NCBI GenBank assembly: GCA_002786065.1
Contig: NHNY01000001.1
Coordinates: 930,001-994,000 of the forward strand
Origin: Microcyclospora pomicola
Lineage: Eukaryota > Ascomycota > Dothideomycetes > Capnodiales
Direction of reading: 5' to 3'
Length of the DNA: 64,000 bases
In this document: positions 22,993 through 33,180 of the stretch, piece after piece
How positions within the stretch are numbered: the first letter of the stretch is position 1
How the letters are laid out: the number at the start of each line of letters is the position of its first letter
The notes under the pieces: model-generated
Told to the model about the DNA's origin: nothing
Database searches by the model: none
The model's input: only the letters and a program-made list of their open reading frames with translations
Position numbers and translations under genes: made by a program

Positions 22993-25942
22993 TCACCCAT
23001 CAAGCATCATCATACTCTCATCAACATACGTCGATCCGAGCATATCGCCCTCCAGAGCGCCGCCGACATCGCTCATCTGCTGTAGCGCCCACAGCAGCAC
23101 GAAGCGCTCCTCGCTCGTCTTCTCGGCTCTCGTCACATGTCGTTCCGTATACGCCTTCAGCGCGTCGAGTACATCCTTGACGCTCTCTTTACTCTTCGAG
23201 TCAGAGGTGCTCATGTCTGCCATCGCCGATGCTAGCTCCTCGTTGACTACATCGCCACCTTCAGCGGAGGGTTTGGCTCGACGCCGGCGAAGGCTCAGGA
23301 GGCGGTCCTTGGGGACAAGACGTAGGATCGCGTAGAGGATGCGTTGTGCGATGTGGTGGGTACGCGCATTGGCGTTCCAATCTCGGACTCGGCAAAGCAG
23401 GCTCCAGAGCTGGCCGTCACTCAGTGTAGCCAGGACCTCGTCGACTTCCATCCGCCCGATGAAGCTTCCTGGGTCCTGGGGTCCAGTGACGACAGCGCGG
23501 AAAAGGTCAAGAAGACGCTTGGGATGGTTGAGCTGCAGCGCAAGGACGATGGCTTCGCGATAATTGTTCGAGCGGATGTAGTTCTGTAGTTCTTGATCTT
23601 GTTCAACTCGTGCCGTCGCCTGCGTGGTCGCCGCCAAGGCCGTGGATGCCGTAGTGTCATGCCAGAAAGTCAATGTGCTATCAGCAGATCCGGAGACGAG
23701 CTCGAGCTGCGACTCTGTGGTATCTGCGTCGTCCTCGTTCCCGTCGTTCATTTCATTGGTCTCAGACGTTGATTTTTTCTTCTGTTCCTCGGGGGTCAAG
23801 ACCGGGTCTGGCTTGACTGCCAATGCCCAAACACGGTCGATGTGATTGTCGAGCGTCGCAGCACATTCGCCGTCTTGCGCATTCCATACCTTGACTAATC
23901 CATCGCCAGCTGCACTGGCAACTTGGGCACCTCGTCTCGATCTGCCCTTCTCGCGAGGCGGTGGGAGCCATATAACCTTCAGTACGCTGTTCACATGTCC
24001 CTCGAACGTTCGCAAACAGCTGTAATCTGCTAAGCTCCATATTCGCACAGTCTTGTCGCCACTGCCTGTAACTACCATTCCCCGCGAACTGCTTGCGCCT
24101 CCGCCTTGACTTTGTGTAAGAGCAGGCATGTCGCCGGGCGCAAAAGCTACCGACCATACGCCACGTTTGTGTCCGCGAAGCACACCAATCGCCTCACCTG
24201 CTTCCACATCCCAGATCTTGGCAGTGCGGTCTTGACTGGCCGAAGCGAATAAAGCAGGCATTGTGTGGGAAGTTGCGATAGCGTTGATGTCTTTATCATG
24301 TGCCTTTCTTGTGTACGCAGCTCGAGGTACTTTTCCACTTTGAGCGCTGATATCCCACCGCTTCACGGTCTTGTCTTGGCTACCAGTGATGAGGAATTTG
24401 GGAGGGTGCTCCAAAGGACTATTGTATTCTTTCGAGCCTATTGGTGGTGTAGCGCTTGGAAGTGACACGGCACCAATGCTCTCGGCATGGCCGGTGAAGG
24501 TAGCATGGCAAGTGTAGTCATCGTTGTCAGGGTCTAACCTCCACAGTTTTGCGGTGTTATCCTTGGCTCCAGTCGCTAGCCAATGTCCAGACCAGTCAGA
24601 AGACATGGTGATGATAATGTCGTCGTGACCCTTGAGTAGAGCTTTGTCGGCGCCGAAGTAGGGAGTCTCACTATTCGCGTCTTGCTCCACTGAAATTATG
24701 CGTATATCTTCGAGATTAGTGGCAAGGGCGAGTAGTTTGCGTTTGGACCCAATGTAAGCAAGATCGATGACCTCGTCATGATTACCAGAAATCCTCCGAA
24801 TGACAGGCAATGGCTGCATCTTCGTCGAGTTTGAGGCTGTTAAGGCTTTGAGCGGTGAGATCGAGTGCATAAGAAGTGTCTGGTCAGCCTGGATCGAGAC
24901 CACGAATGGCAGACTAGGATGATGGAGGACATCTATGATAGCGTCCATTTCACTTCCAGGAGGTTGCTCCTCAGTGATCTCTGTACCATCTGCTGTCCTC
25001 CATATTCGTAATCGAGCACTTTCACCACCAGTGAAGAAGTAGTGTCCAGCTTCCAGAAACCCTGCTCTTTCTACACCCTCCAAGACAGGGATCGTATACG
25101 CAATACTCCAAGTTTTTGCGTCCCACACGACCGCGGTCTTGTCTCTACTACTCGAAAGCAGTAGTCTGTTCTCCGGTGAATACTCCAAGCTGCGCACGAC
25201 AGAGACGTGTGACTCGAGCGTGGCTACACCCTTCCTCATGTGAAGATCCCATACTCTGACATTCCCATCCTCACCTCCAGACGCCAATCGAAAGCCTGAA
25301 GTAGCCTCCTCCACAACCTCGCTAGCTTCGTCATTCCGTTGTCTGCTTTTCCTTTTCCTGCTCTTGTTCGTTGCATCGTCAAGGGTCTGTTCGACTTGGA
25401 AAAAATGAAGCGCAGAGATAACGCCACTGTGTCCATGGAAGGTATGGGTCGTATACCCTGCCCGCAGGTCCCATACTTTGATGCCACCATCCGCTCCGCC
25501 AGTAGCAAGTAATGAACCTGTCGCATCAGTTGCGACTGTGACCACTGGTGTAGTATGAGGCTTGAGTGTGCGAAGGAGTTTCGCCTCTACACTCTCCTCA
25601 TTGGCAGAGTTCTGAAGAGCGTATATGCGCAGTGAGAGGGATCGTGATGCTACTATCAAGAATCGGGCATCGCGAGTCAAGGTGAGGGTCGTAATTGGTT
25701 CACCGTCCTATATGCTTTGGTCAATTGGTCAGTTCATGCTGGTACCAGGCATGAGCAGAGCTTACTCCTTCGATTCGCGCCAACTGACTGCCTGTGTTCA
25801 AATCGGTCAATAGGGCTTCCTCTCCCAGACATGTTGCTAGTATGCGCCCATCTCCGCTAAGAGCGACGCTGCCACCGGTATAAATTGGTTGAATGACCCG
25901 GCTGGGATCAAAGGTGGTCTTGTACTCAGCCTTGTACGCCAT
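22993..25942 (-). CDS. UTP13: U3 snoRNP / SSU-processome WD40 protein Utp13
   Basis: Exons 25942-25766 and 25707-22993, with intron 25708-25765, encode 963 residues. It is a tandem WD40 protein with at least ten repeats; clear examples are LATGGADGGIKVWDLRAG, LASGGEDGNVRVWDLH and FASASQDRTAKIWDVEAG. A helical Utp13-type C-terminal domain follows (from about residue 720: LQNYIRSNNYREAIVLALQL and onward). Utp13 (TBL3 in animals) is part of the UtpB complex that binds the 5' external transcribed spacer and U3 during 18S rRNA processing in the nucleolus. The start is the MAYKAEYKTTFDPSRV methionine, which matches family N-termini. Longer than yeast Utp13, mainly because of inserts between repeats. 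Confidence 0.9.
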
Positions 25943-26490
25943 GTTGTATGTACAGAAAGCAGTGCTGATCGACTTCCACGACCTACGCAAGCAGACGTCC
26001 ACAGCAATGAATGCACTTTCATGTGCCATCGACTTTTTTTATGGGGCCGCTAGGCTACTCTGGGAGACCGAAAAGTGATCGGAGAACAATCAAGACCACC
26101 CCAATATGCCTTCGCCAAAAAGATGGCATTGCATATATCTGTATCATTTAATGCACGTCACTTTACGCTGCTCAGCGTTCATTTTCCGAGACCTTCACAT
26201 CGTTGCGAATAGGTGGTTCTGTACCTAAAGATCGTTGCAACGCCCAGTGGACGTATACTTGTGTTTGCGCTGTTAGCGTTAGGACTACCCAGCCAATCTG
26301 TGATTGACCGACGTCTAGAAAAGAGTCAATACATGTACTCTCTGTAAATAGCAGCGGCTTCCCAGAGGAAACCACTGGTACGCACTGAAGCGCACTGTAC
26401 CGGCTGCCCGTATGCAAGCTGATCGGCCTTAGGCATTGTTAAACCTTGAAACGCCACGAGAAGAGAGCGCCGTCGTTGAGGCCAAACAGG
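25943..26490. promoter_or_regulatory. divergent promoter UTP13 / CobW-type GTPase
   Basis: About 550 bases between the two ATGs. No coding frame or structured element was recognised. It must carry both promoters. Confidence 0.4.
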
Positions 26491-27579
26491 ATGTCATCAA
26501 CTGAACGAACGGGTCGCCTACCGATCACGATCGTGACCGGATTTGCCGGGTCTGGAAAGACGACTCTCATACTCAACCTGCTCCCTCAGCTCCGAGAACA
26601 AAATCCAGACTATAAACTCGCATTGATCAAGAATGAGATTGGGGATCTCAATGTCGATACGCAGCTTGCTGCAGCAGCCGAGATGGCTGGCGGCAAAGAA
26701 CTTCTCGGCGATTGTATCTGCTGCACCAACGTCGGCCAGGTCGAAGATGCCCTTGCGACCCTGGATGCTGAGTGCCAGCCAGACCGTATCATCATAGAAA
26801 CGAGTGGCAGTGCCGAGCCCCTTAAGCTGGTTTTAGAGGTCAACCGACTGTCGAAGCTGACGGGGAGATATGAACTAGACGGAATTGTGTCTGTTATAGA
26901 CGCAGAAAATTGGGGCGGTTATGCGAATACATCGTTCACAGCCAAGCTGCAGGCCAAGCAGACAGACCTGATCGTGATTAACAAATGGGAGTCTCTATCC
27001 GAACGAAATTTCGATTTGTTCCTCGACAAGCTTGGAGACCTTGACGTTGACACGCCGCAGGTGAAGAGTGATCGTGGACGGATCAGCAAAGACCTCTTGT
27101 TTGGCATTGACGCCAAGATGGCAAGGGGCTGGATGAACGACACGCATTCTCACGACCACGACCATGGTCATGGTGGGCACAATGCCGAGATGGAGTGTTT
27201 GTCCATCACACTTACTTCACCCGACAACCCTGCCGCATCCGTGGATCTCGAGAAACTGGGAGTACTACTCAAGTCTGCCCCAAAGGATGAAGTATACCGG
27301 ATCAAGTCTGTCCTCTACTCCAGCACAACTCCCAAAACGTCAGATGGGGCGGATGTAGATACCTCTGCAACGGGTCGAAGTCGGTACGTTCTCAATTGGT
27401 CATTCGGCCGCTGGACGTGGACACATGATGATGTGACCCATGCTGGTGTACCAGTACTGAGAATGTCCATATTTACTGCACCGTACGAAAGTACGAAGTG
27501 GCAACGGAAGATCGAAGGTGGGCAATTCGTGGCATTGGCAGGTAGTGAAACTGGGAAGCTAGACATCAAAAAGATATGA
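26491..27579 (+). CDS. CobW/P47K (COG0523) family GTPase, putative metallochaperone
   Basis: A single exon of 362 residues. Walker A GFAGSGKTT is at residues 17-25, the family metal-binding CxCC is at Cys75-Cys77-Cys78 (GDCICCTN), then IIIETSGSAEP and VINKWES (guanine specificity). A His/Asp-rich loop (THSHDHDHGHGGHN) begins near residue 218, ahead of the C-terminal CobW domain. COG0523 G3E GTPases deliver zinc or cobalt to client enzymes; the best-known eukaryotic members are zinc chaperones such as ZNG1. The start is the first ATG at 26491; an upstream in-frame extension lacks an ATG. Client and metal cannot be fixed here, but the His-rich loop supports zinc. Confidence 0.85.
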   Translation: MSSTERTGRLPITIVTGFAGSGKTTLILNLLPQLREQNPDYKLALIKNEIGDLNVDTQLAAAAEMAGGKELLGDCICCTNVGQVEDALATLDAECQPDRIIIETSGSAEPLKLVLEVNRLSKLTGRYELDGIVSVIDAENWGGYANTSFTAKLQAKQTDLIVINKWESLSERNFDLFLDKLGDLDVDTPQVKSDRGRISKDLLFGIDAKMARGWMNDTHSHDHDHGHGGHNAEMECLSITLTSPDNPAASVDLEKLGVLLKSAPKDEVYRIKSVLYSSTTPKTSDGADVDTSATGRSRYVLNWSFGRWTWTHDDVTHAGVPVLRMSIFTAPYESTKWQRKIEGGQFVALAGSETGKLDIKKI

Positions 27580-27891
27580 TCCACGTCGTTGCAGCGTGAA
27601 ACGTCTTAGACTGCGCGCTATTTTCCGTCCTCGCCACGTCCCGATATGAAGTCATGGCAAGTTCTGTGTCCGATGACTCCTTGTACCTTATATAGAATGA
27701 ATCGCGCAATGACTCGCGCAGGCGTAGCACTCGTGAGACACATGAAGAGGACCAGATGCATGGTCAATATAGTACACGAGCATTGGGACGGCCACCATCA
27801 CCACCCGGACTATCTTCTAGCCTTTACTCAGTATGCTTTTCCCCAACGCCGAAACGCCTTGCGCTGCTTGTGTCGTGCCGTCGTTCCTCAT
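27580..27891. other. intergenic, convergent 3' ends
   Basis: 312 bases between the CobW-type GTPase and PRE1. No gene was seen. Confidence 0.45.
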
Positions 27892-28650
27892 CTATGGCGC
27901 TGCGACCGGCTTGTCGTCGATGTATTCGACTTCTCGTACGCCATCCTTGTCGATCACTTTCACTATCACGCCTTTAAAATCAATCGGCAATCTTCTCTTC
28001 AGCTCGTCTGTGCACAATCTCAAGATCCTCATGCCCTCGTCGTAGTCGATGTTGGGGTTGTGGTGCTTGTCCAACGTGCTCAGACAGTAGTACTGTGCAT
28101 ATCCATGTGCTGCATACGGGACCTTCGCCGAGGATGCAAGATAGTCGATCCAGTAGAGCTCTGGCTTGCCCTTGATAGCGTCAAAGCCACCCAAAAGCAG
28201 GTTGACATTGTACGGATTTCGTGATCGAAGCGCTTTTGCAAGTTCACTGCGTACGAAGGAGGAGACCTCGTATGGCGACAGATCCGTTCCATTGCGCATG
28301 CTGTAGAGGGCGATGTTGGCAGAGATGTAATCGGCGAATTGAACTGGAAGGAGTCAGTACTGTTTGACTGACCTCAAGAGTGAATTGCGGTCGTGATTGC
28401 ATAGATGATGGGATGCAAAGTCATGCAACGCAGAACGTACTGGTATCTCCGGCCTCGCCACTGTAGGCCATTAATGTCTGCTTGTTGAGCTCTCGGGTCT
28501 TGTCGTCGCTGGCCTTTAGGATCGTGGCTCCTCGCATCGCCGCTTTAGAGGCTGCGATGATGCAGTAGTCTTTGCCTGTGATACCGAGAAGGACCTCCCT
28601 AGCATCTTGTCAGTATGAAGTAAGCAAGACAGAGCCATTGCAACGCACAT
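27892..28650 (-). CDS. PRE1: 20S proteasome beta-4 subunit (Pre1), start codon split by an intron
   Basis: The protein has 203 residues. Coding exons are 28650-28649 (only A and T of the start codon), 28598-28441, and 28343-27892. Intron 1 (28599-28648) runs GTGCGT ... TACTGAC branch ... CTAG; removing it joins AT to G and makes ATG followed by EVLLGITGKDY. Without it the frame meets a stop upstream and has no ATG. Intron 2 is 28344-28440. The protein matches beta-4 (yeast Pre1, human PSMB2): EVLLGITGKDYCIIAASKAA, MRGATILKASDDKTREL, LMAYSGEAGDT, and LLLGGFDAIKGKPELYWIDY. Beta-4 is a non-catalytic ring subunit of the proteasome core. It is head to head with uS13m. Confidence 0.88.
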
Positions 28651-28886
28651 TGCGAAAGTTGTGACGGGAATATGATTGTGGAAGATTTGTACTGGAAAGT
28701 GTTGTCAGTATCTCTTGATGTCGTGTTGGAAGCTCATACGCTCGGCGAGGCAGCTGTCGACCACGCGGAAACCTAGATGCCGAAGTTATCCCGAGGCGAG
28801 CACCACGAACAGAGCCCTCGTTCATCGATGAGAAGCTGGTTGATTCTTGTCACGGCATTGTTTTCTCGCGGGTATCCCTTGCAGTC
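28651..28886. promoter_or_regulatory. bidirectional promoter PRE1 / SWS2
   Basis: 236 bases separate the A of the PRE1 start codon (28650, minus) from the ATG of the uS13m gene (28887, plus). Both promoters and both 5' leaders must fit here. No specific motif is claimed. Confidence 0.6.
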
Positions 28887-29351
28887 ATGGTAAGAATCGT
28901 CTGCCGTTTTGAATTGTCACGGCTGACGCGATCAGGTTCTCATCTTCGGCGTCAATTTTGCGGAGTCGCAACTAGTGACCAAGTCGCTGCAATCATTCTA
29001 TGGCATCGGTCCTAAGGTGTCGCAACGACTGATGGCGAAGTTCCACATTCACAACACAGCAAAGGTTGGGTCACTGGGCGATAAGAAGGTCAATGATCTC
29101 GTGGCCGAGCTTAGTAGCATGACTTTGGAGAACAATCTACGGAGACAATTGGTGGACAACATTAGGAGATTAAGAGACATGGGAACATACAGAGGACGCA
29201 GACATGCAATGGGATACCCTGTGCGAGGGCAGAACACAAGGGGACAGGTGAGTCTACACTAGGAACCACAATTCTCCCCAGGGAAAATGGTCGCTAACGT
29301 TGGCAGATCATGACCTCCCGAAGATTAAATCGCATTGAACGACGGGGATGA
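28887..29351 (+). CDS. SWS2: mitochondrial ribosomal protein uS13m
   Basis: The protein has 119 residues. Exon 1 codes only the ATG (28887-28889), intron 1 is 28890-28935 (GTAAGA...GATCAG), exon 2 is 28936-29247, intron 2 is 29248-29306 (GTGAGT, GCTAAC branch, GGCAG), and exon 3 is 29307-29351. The protein starts M-VLIFGVNFAESQLVTKSLQ and contains SFYGIGPKVSQRLMAKF (helix-two-turn-helix), RRLRDMGTYRGRRHAMGYPV and the basic tail SRRLNRIERRG. These are hallmarks of uS13, here in the mitochondrial form: no long N-terminal extension and a best fit to fungal Sws2. It sits in the head of the mitoribosomal small subunit. The intron directly after the start codon mirrors the one inside the PRE1 start codon. 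Confidence 0.9.
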
Positions 29352-30245
29352 AGGAGAGCGTACATCAGACCCGTGAGATTCTCAGAGATGTCTTGGTGTG
29401 TGGTGCACCAGAGGTCGAGACAGCGAAGAGGATGGCGAACGACTCGCTATAGCAACAGCCGGAAAGGAGGCACCCCACTTCACTGCTACGTTCTGTTCTT
29501 CGAATCGCAAGATTGACAGATTACGAGCAGTCTTTGGCTGAGCTCAGTGCATTGTGCGTACACCGCCAATCTGATACTGCTACCGGAAATACCGGTTTCA
29601 TGACTGCGATGCAGGACAGCCTATCACGAGATGTACAAAACTTGTAACAAATAATGTATACAGCGACACAGTACGATAGTCTTTAGGGAGTGGTAAGGTC
29701 TTCAATCTCATACATAGATCCTATCGTAATGAACCCTTTCCTTTCAAGGCGATCTTGAACATGGAGAAAGCGACTAAAGTGTTGATCAGTGATATAATAG
29801 CCACTCTATTATGCGCCACCGTACACCTTGGAAAAAACATTCCAAGAAAGCGTCTGGGATGCTGAATATTTCAGTTGTGGTGTGCCGTTAGGCAACCTGA
29901 CCTTATTTGCTCTGCATTGATCTCCTCTACATGTGCCGTGTATGTACCTACCTACCTAGCTTCATAATTATGAACGGAATCTGCCGCATGTTGCTTGCTC
30001 TCTGCAACGTCATGTATCTAATGTAGTCGCACAACGATACAGTCAAGCCATTGCCATCAAGCGCAAATCTCACATTCTTCCCTGAATGCTTCTTCGATGC
30101 AAATTTTGGCCGTATATCTGGCCATGAAGCAGAATGTAGCATTGTAGTCATTAGCCTCAATGATAGCTTGATCCGCACGCTGATCAGATCACGCCCGCCA
30201 CTGGTAGGGTCATGCTACAACTCAGCATGCAAAAAGCACGTGAAG
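29352..30245. other. intergenic
   Basis: About 890 bases between uS13m and the glycosylase gene. No gene was seen. A short TACC repeat (TACCTACCTACC) is present near 29946-29957. The glycosylase frame is open back to 30051 but without a credible start. Confidence 0.4.
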
Positions 30246-32972
30246 ATGGGAAAACGGAAGCGTCAAGTCCGAAGTCAAGATGATCCTAGTGCAGTCGAGG
30301 ATGAGGTCTTGGCGAAGCACTCTCGGGGTTGTCGTCAGCAAGGTGATCCGATGAGACTTGGAAAGACTTCAGTGTCTCTGCTGGCGAAGCAATATGGCAT
30401 CGCAACCGCAGAAGTGCCGATCGGGATGGAGAGTCATAGCGCTCACAAGACAAGAAGAAGAAGGTCTCGAAGGACTGTGCTCTCTAAGCTCAACTTGCCA
30501 ATTGGTATTGACGAATCGAGTTCACAAGAGACCTCGAACAAGACAATTCCGAAACCGATTTCGAACCCATCAAGAAGGAAATCAAACTCAAGATCCCTCA
30601 ACAAAGGATCGGCGATGGTCGACCTAGACTCGTCGTCTCTACAAGGTAGACAGCTCAGGAAATACCGCACGGTTGGACGAGTTGCCGATGCGAATCATGA
30701 AACCCTCTCAGGTTCAGAAGTCAAACTGCTTCCCGCAACGTCATGTCAGCATTCAGAGGTCTCTGATCAAGAACAAAGCCCGGCTTCTCGCGGGCTATCT
30801 CGAGACGACTTGACTTGTATGAGTACATGGTCGAGAACAAACCTTCCTGGTCGGCAACGCAAGCAATGGCGAGACAAGAGTCCGTCGTCAGCAGTCAATG
30901 GAGATTCCAAGCAGGATGTTCAACAGAAAGCATCTCCTGAGACGTTGTCACCAGAAGTGTTTCGACGGAAGGTTTTAGAAAACAGTCGAGCATCCGAACC
31001 GGTGTCTCGATCACAGGCTGAATCGTGCACACTTTCTTCGGAAGCGCTTGGACAAGCTGACCTAGGAACAGCAGATTGGAGTGAAGCTCATCGTGCGCCT
31101 CCACAAGAATCGACAGATGAAGCTGCGAAAGTTGATACTACCAAGGCAAAATTCAGTCAAAAAGCTATCGCCGTACCTTCCTACTTCCACATCGGCAGCC
31201 TTGAGGATGCACGGAAGCGTCTGGGTCGATCAGACGAAGACAGTGACGATGAATCAACGAGTAGCAGTGATGAAGATGTCAAGAACATCGCAACCGTCAA
31301 CATATGCAGAGTTGCTACAACATCCCCAGAGGGCCAAACGTGGCCGATTGCAGAGGAAACCAATACACAAATCGATATGGGAAAGGTCAGCAAAATCGAA
31401 GCACAGGACCTCTTTCCAGACCAGCGACTCGAGCTCCAAGACACCGCTGAATACATCTCAGATCCGATACTGCAGAATGTGTCTCAGCTCGATGGGACTG
31501 CCCAGCTTGATGAACAGCCGGAATCTGGTTATCATGAGCGTGGCATGCGGCTACGCAGTCGAGGGGCCACGTCCGATCAAAATGATTCCTCACCAGGCGG
31601 AAAGAATGTTGCACACAACCGTTTCACTTCCAGCGCGCATGTTTCTGGTCCTCCTGATGCGCATGGGATTTCCGACGACGAAGTTTCCACGACTATACCC
31701 AAGAAGAAGCGGAAAGCAACGAAATCGAAGAGTCCTCATTTCTCTACGCAGACAAAACGCCAGAAGGGGCAATCAGTATCTGCGCCCGAACAGGCAGAGG
31801 ACATGGAGCTTGTACATGGCGATAGTCGCGAAGTTGACGCTGCCTCGCTTGACCCGGACGCGGGTGACAACGCACCGCTACAGATCGTTGCTTCGGACGC
31901 ACAAAATGTGGCAGATGGCGCAGTATCTGAGGGTCAAACAACAATACTGACAGACGACACTCGATCTGAGGCGGGTGGGAGACACCATCTCAAGCGGACC
32001 AAAAGCAAGACCACGGGCATGACGAGCGACTATTTCATACCAGATACTGTGGACAGAGTAGACCGTCCTCATCGCAAAGTGACCTCTGAAGTCCAGTCTC
32101 ACCCAATCACAGACCATGCATTTGGCATTATACAGGAGAAGACATGGGCGGAACCCTTCTGGCTACTAATCGCAGTAAAGTTCTTGAATGTCACCAGAGG
32201 CAGAGCAGCTATTCCCATCTTCTGGGAGCTGAAAGCGAAGTACGTGACGCCGGAAGCTCTGGCTCTCGCTGATCAGAAGGAACTCATGGAAATGACTCGG
32301 CCGCTCGGTCTGCAGAAAGTGCGCTCAATCATGATGATTCAGATGGCGAAAGCCTGGATGGAACGTTCGCCGATCAAAGGTACAAGGTACAGAACTCTCC
32401 ATTACCCAGACAAAGGCAGTGGAAAGCTTCTGAAGAAAGGGGCCGTTCTCGAAGATGGCGAAGATGTCTCAGACGGCGCACTCGAACTCGGTGGGTTTCC
32501 AGGGTGTAATCGCTACGCCTATGATAGCTGGCGGATCTTCTGCCGCGACGTATGTCGTGGTGTCGCCGAGGACTACAACGGCACTGGCGCAGCGGCTGAC
32601 TTCCAGCCGGAATGGAAAAGAGTGCTGCCACAGGACAAAGAGTTACGTGCGTTTATCGCCTGGATGTGGCTGCGTGAAGGGCGGGTGTGGGACTACATGA
32701 CAGGCGAGAAGGTGCTGGCGACAGATGAGCAGATGGAACAGGCCAGGCTGGGTACTTTCAACATTCATGTCGAATCGGCAACGAACACCAATGGAAATCA
32801 GGCGATTGAGCCTAATGACGGAGTTGACAGTGCTGTGAACGAGCTCGTTGGAGATGGTTTAGGATCTGCAGAGAAACTGAAGCTTGAACCTGTGGTTGCT
32901 GCGGATCAGAAAGTGTCTGGACATCGGACAGCTGGACTTCTTGAGGCTGTAGAAATAGTCTGCGGTACATGA
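30246..32972 (+). CDS. MBD4-like HhH-GPD DNA glycosylase with long disordered N-terminus
   Basis: A single exon of 908 residues from the ATG at 30246 (MGKRKRQVRSQ). The first 620 residues are disordered, Ser/Gln/Glu-rich and carry basic patches such as KKKRKATKSKS. The C-terminal domain (about 625-850) resembles the glycosylase domain of MBD4: KTWAEPFWLLIAVKFLN, RGRAAIPIFWELKAKY, MTRPLGLQKVRSIMMIQMA, ELGGFPGCNRYAYDSWRIFC, and EWKRVLPQDKELRAFIAWMW. Asp760 in YAYDSWRIFC aligns with the catalytic Asp of MBD4, so activity is likely. MBD4 removes T or U from G mispairs arising by deamination of methylated or plain C. No methyl-binding domain is visible. Confidence 0.82.
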   Translation: MGKRKRQVRSQDDPSAVEDEVLAKHSRGCRQQGDPMRLGKTSVSLLAKQYGIATAEVPIGMESHSAHKTRRRRSRRTVLSKLNLPIGIDESSSQETSNKTIPKPISNPSRRKSNSRSLNKGSAMVDLDSSSLQGRQLRKYRTVGRVADANHETLSGSEVKLLPATSCQHSEVSDQEQSPASRGLSRDDLTCMSTWSRTNLPGRQRKQWRDKSPSSAVNGDSKQDVQQKASPETLSPEVFRRKVLENSRASEPVSRSQAESCTLSSEALGQADLGTADWSEAHRAPPQESTDEAAKVDTTKAKFSQKAIAVPSYFHIGSLEDARKRLGRSDEDSDDESTSSSDEDVKNIATVNICRVATTSPEGQTWPIAEETNTQIDMGKVSKIEAQDLFPDQRLELQDTAEYISDPILQNVSQLDGTAQLDEQPESGYHERGMRLRSRGATSDQNDSSPGGKNVAHNRFTSSAHVSGPPDAHGISDDEVSTTIPKKKRKATKSKSPHFSTQTKRQKGQSVSAPEQAEDMELVHGDSREVDAASLDPDAGDNAPLQIVASDAQNVADGAVSEGQTTILTDDTRSEAGGRHHLKRTKSKTTGMTSDYFIPDTVDRVDRPHRKVTSEVQSHPITDHAFGIIQEKTWAEPFWLLIAVKFLNVTRGRAAIPIFWELKAKYVTPEALALADQKELMEMTRPLGLQKVRSIMMIQMAKAWMERSPIKGTRYRTLHYPDKGSGKLLKKGAVLEDGEDVSDGALELGGFPGCNRYAYDSWRIFCRDVCRGVAEDYNGTGAAADFQPEWKRVLPQDKELRAFIAWMWLREGRVWDYMTGEKVLATDEQMEQARLGTFNIHVESATNTNGNQAIEPNDGVDSAVNELVGDGLGSAEKLKLEPVVAADQKVSGHRTAGLLEAVEIVCGT

Positions 32973-33180
32973 ATCTTACGCAAATTTGTAATTGTATATT
33001 ATAAGAACCTTAGCATGAATCGCTGTATTTGGCCCAGTTGATGTCTCGCTCTATCCTAATGAATTTGGCAACGGAAGGCACGAGATCATTTGGAAACCTT
33101 CCGGCACACCTATTATTCCACAGAAACTATATTTGTTAGATGTACAAATCTTCATCGACGAGATGAATCTGTATACACTC

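Noticed and set aside
31081-31950. 289-codon plus frame overlapping the glycosylase gene
   Set aside because: Shadow frame in a low-complexity region; Arg/Thr-rich without domain.
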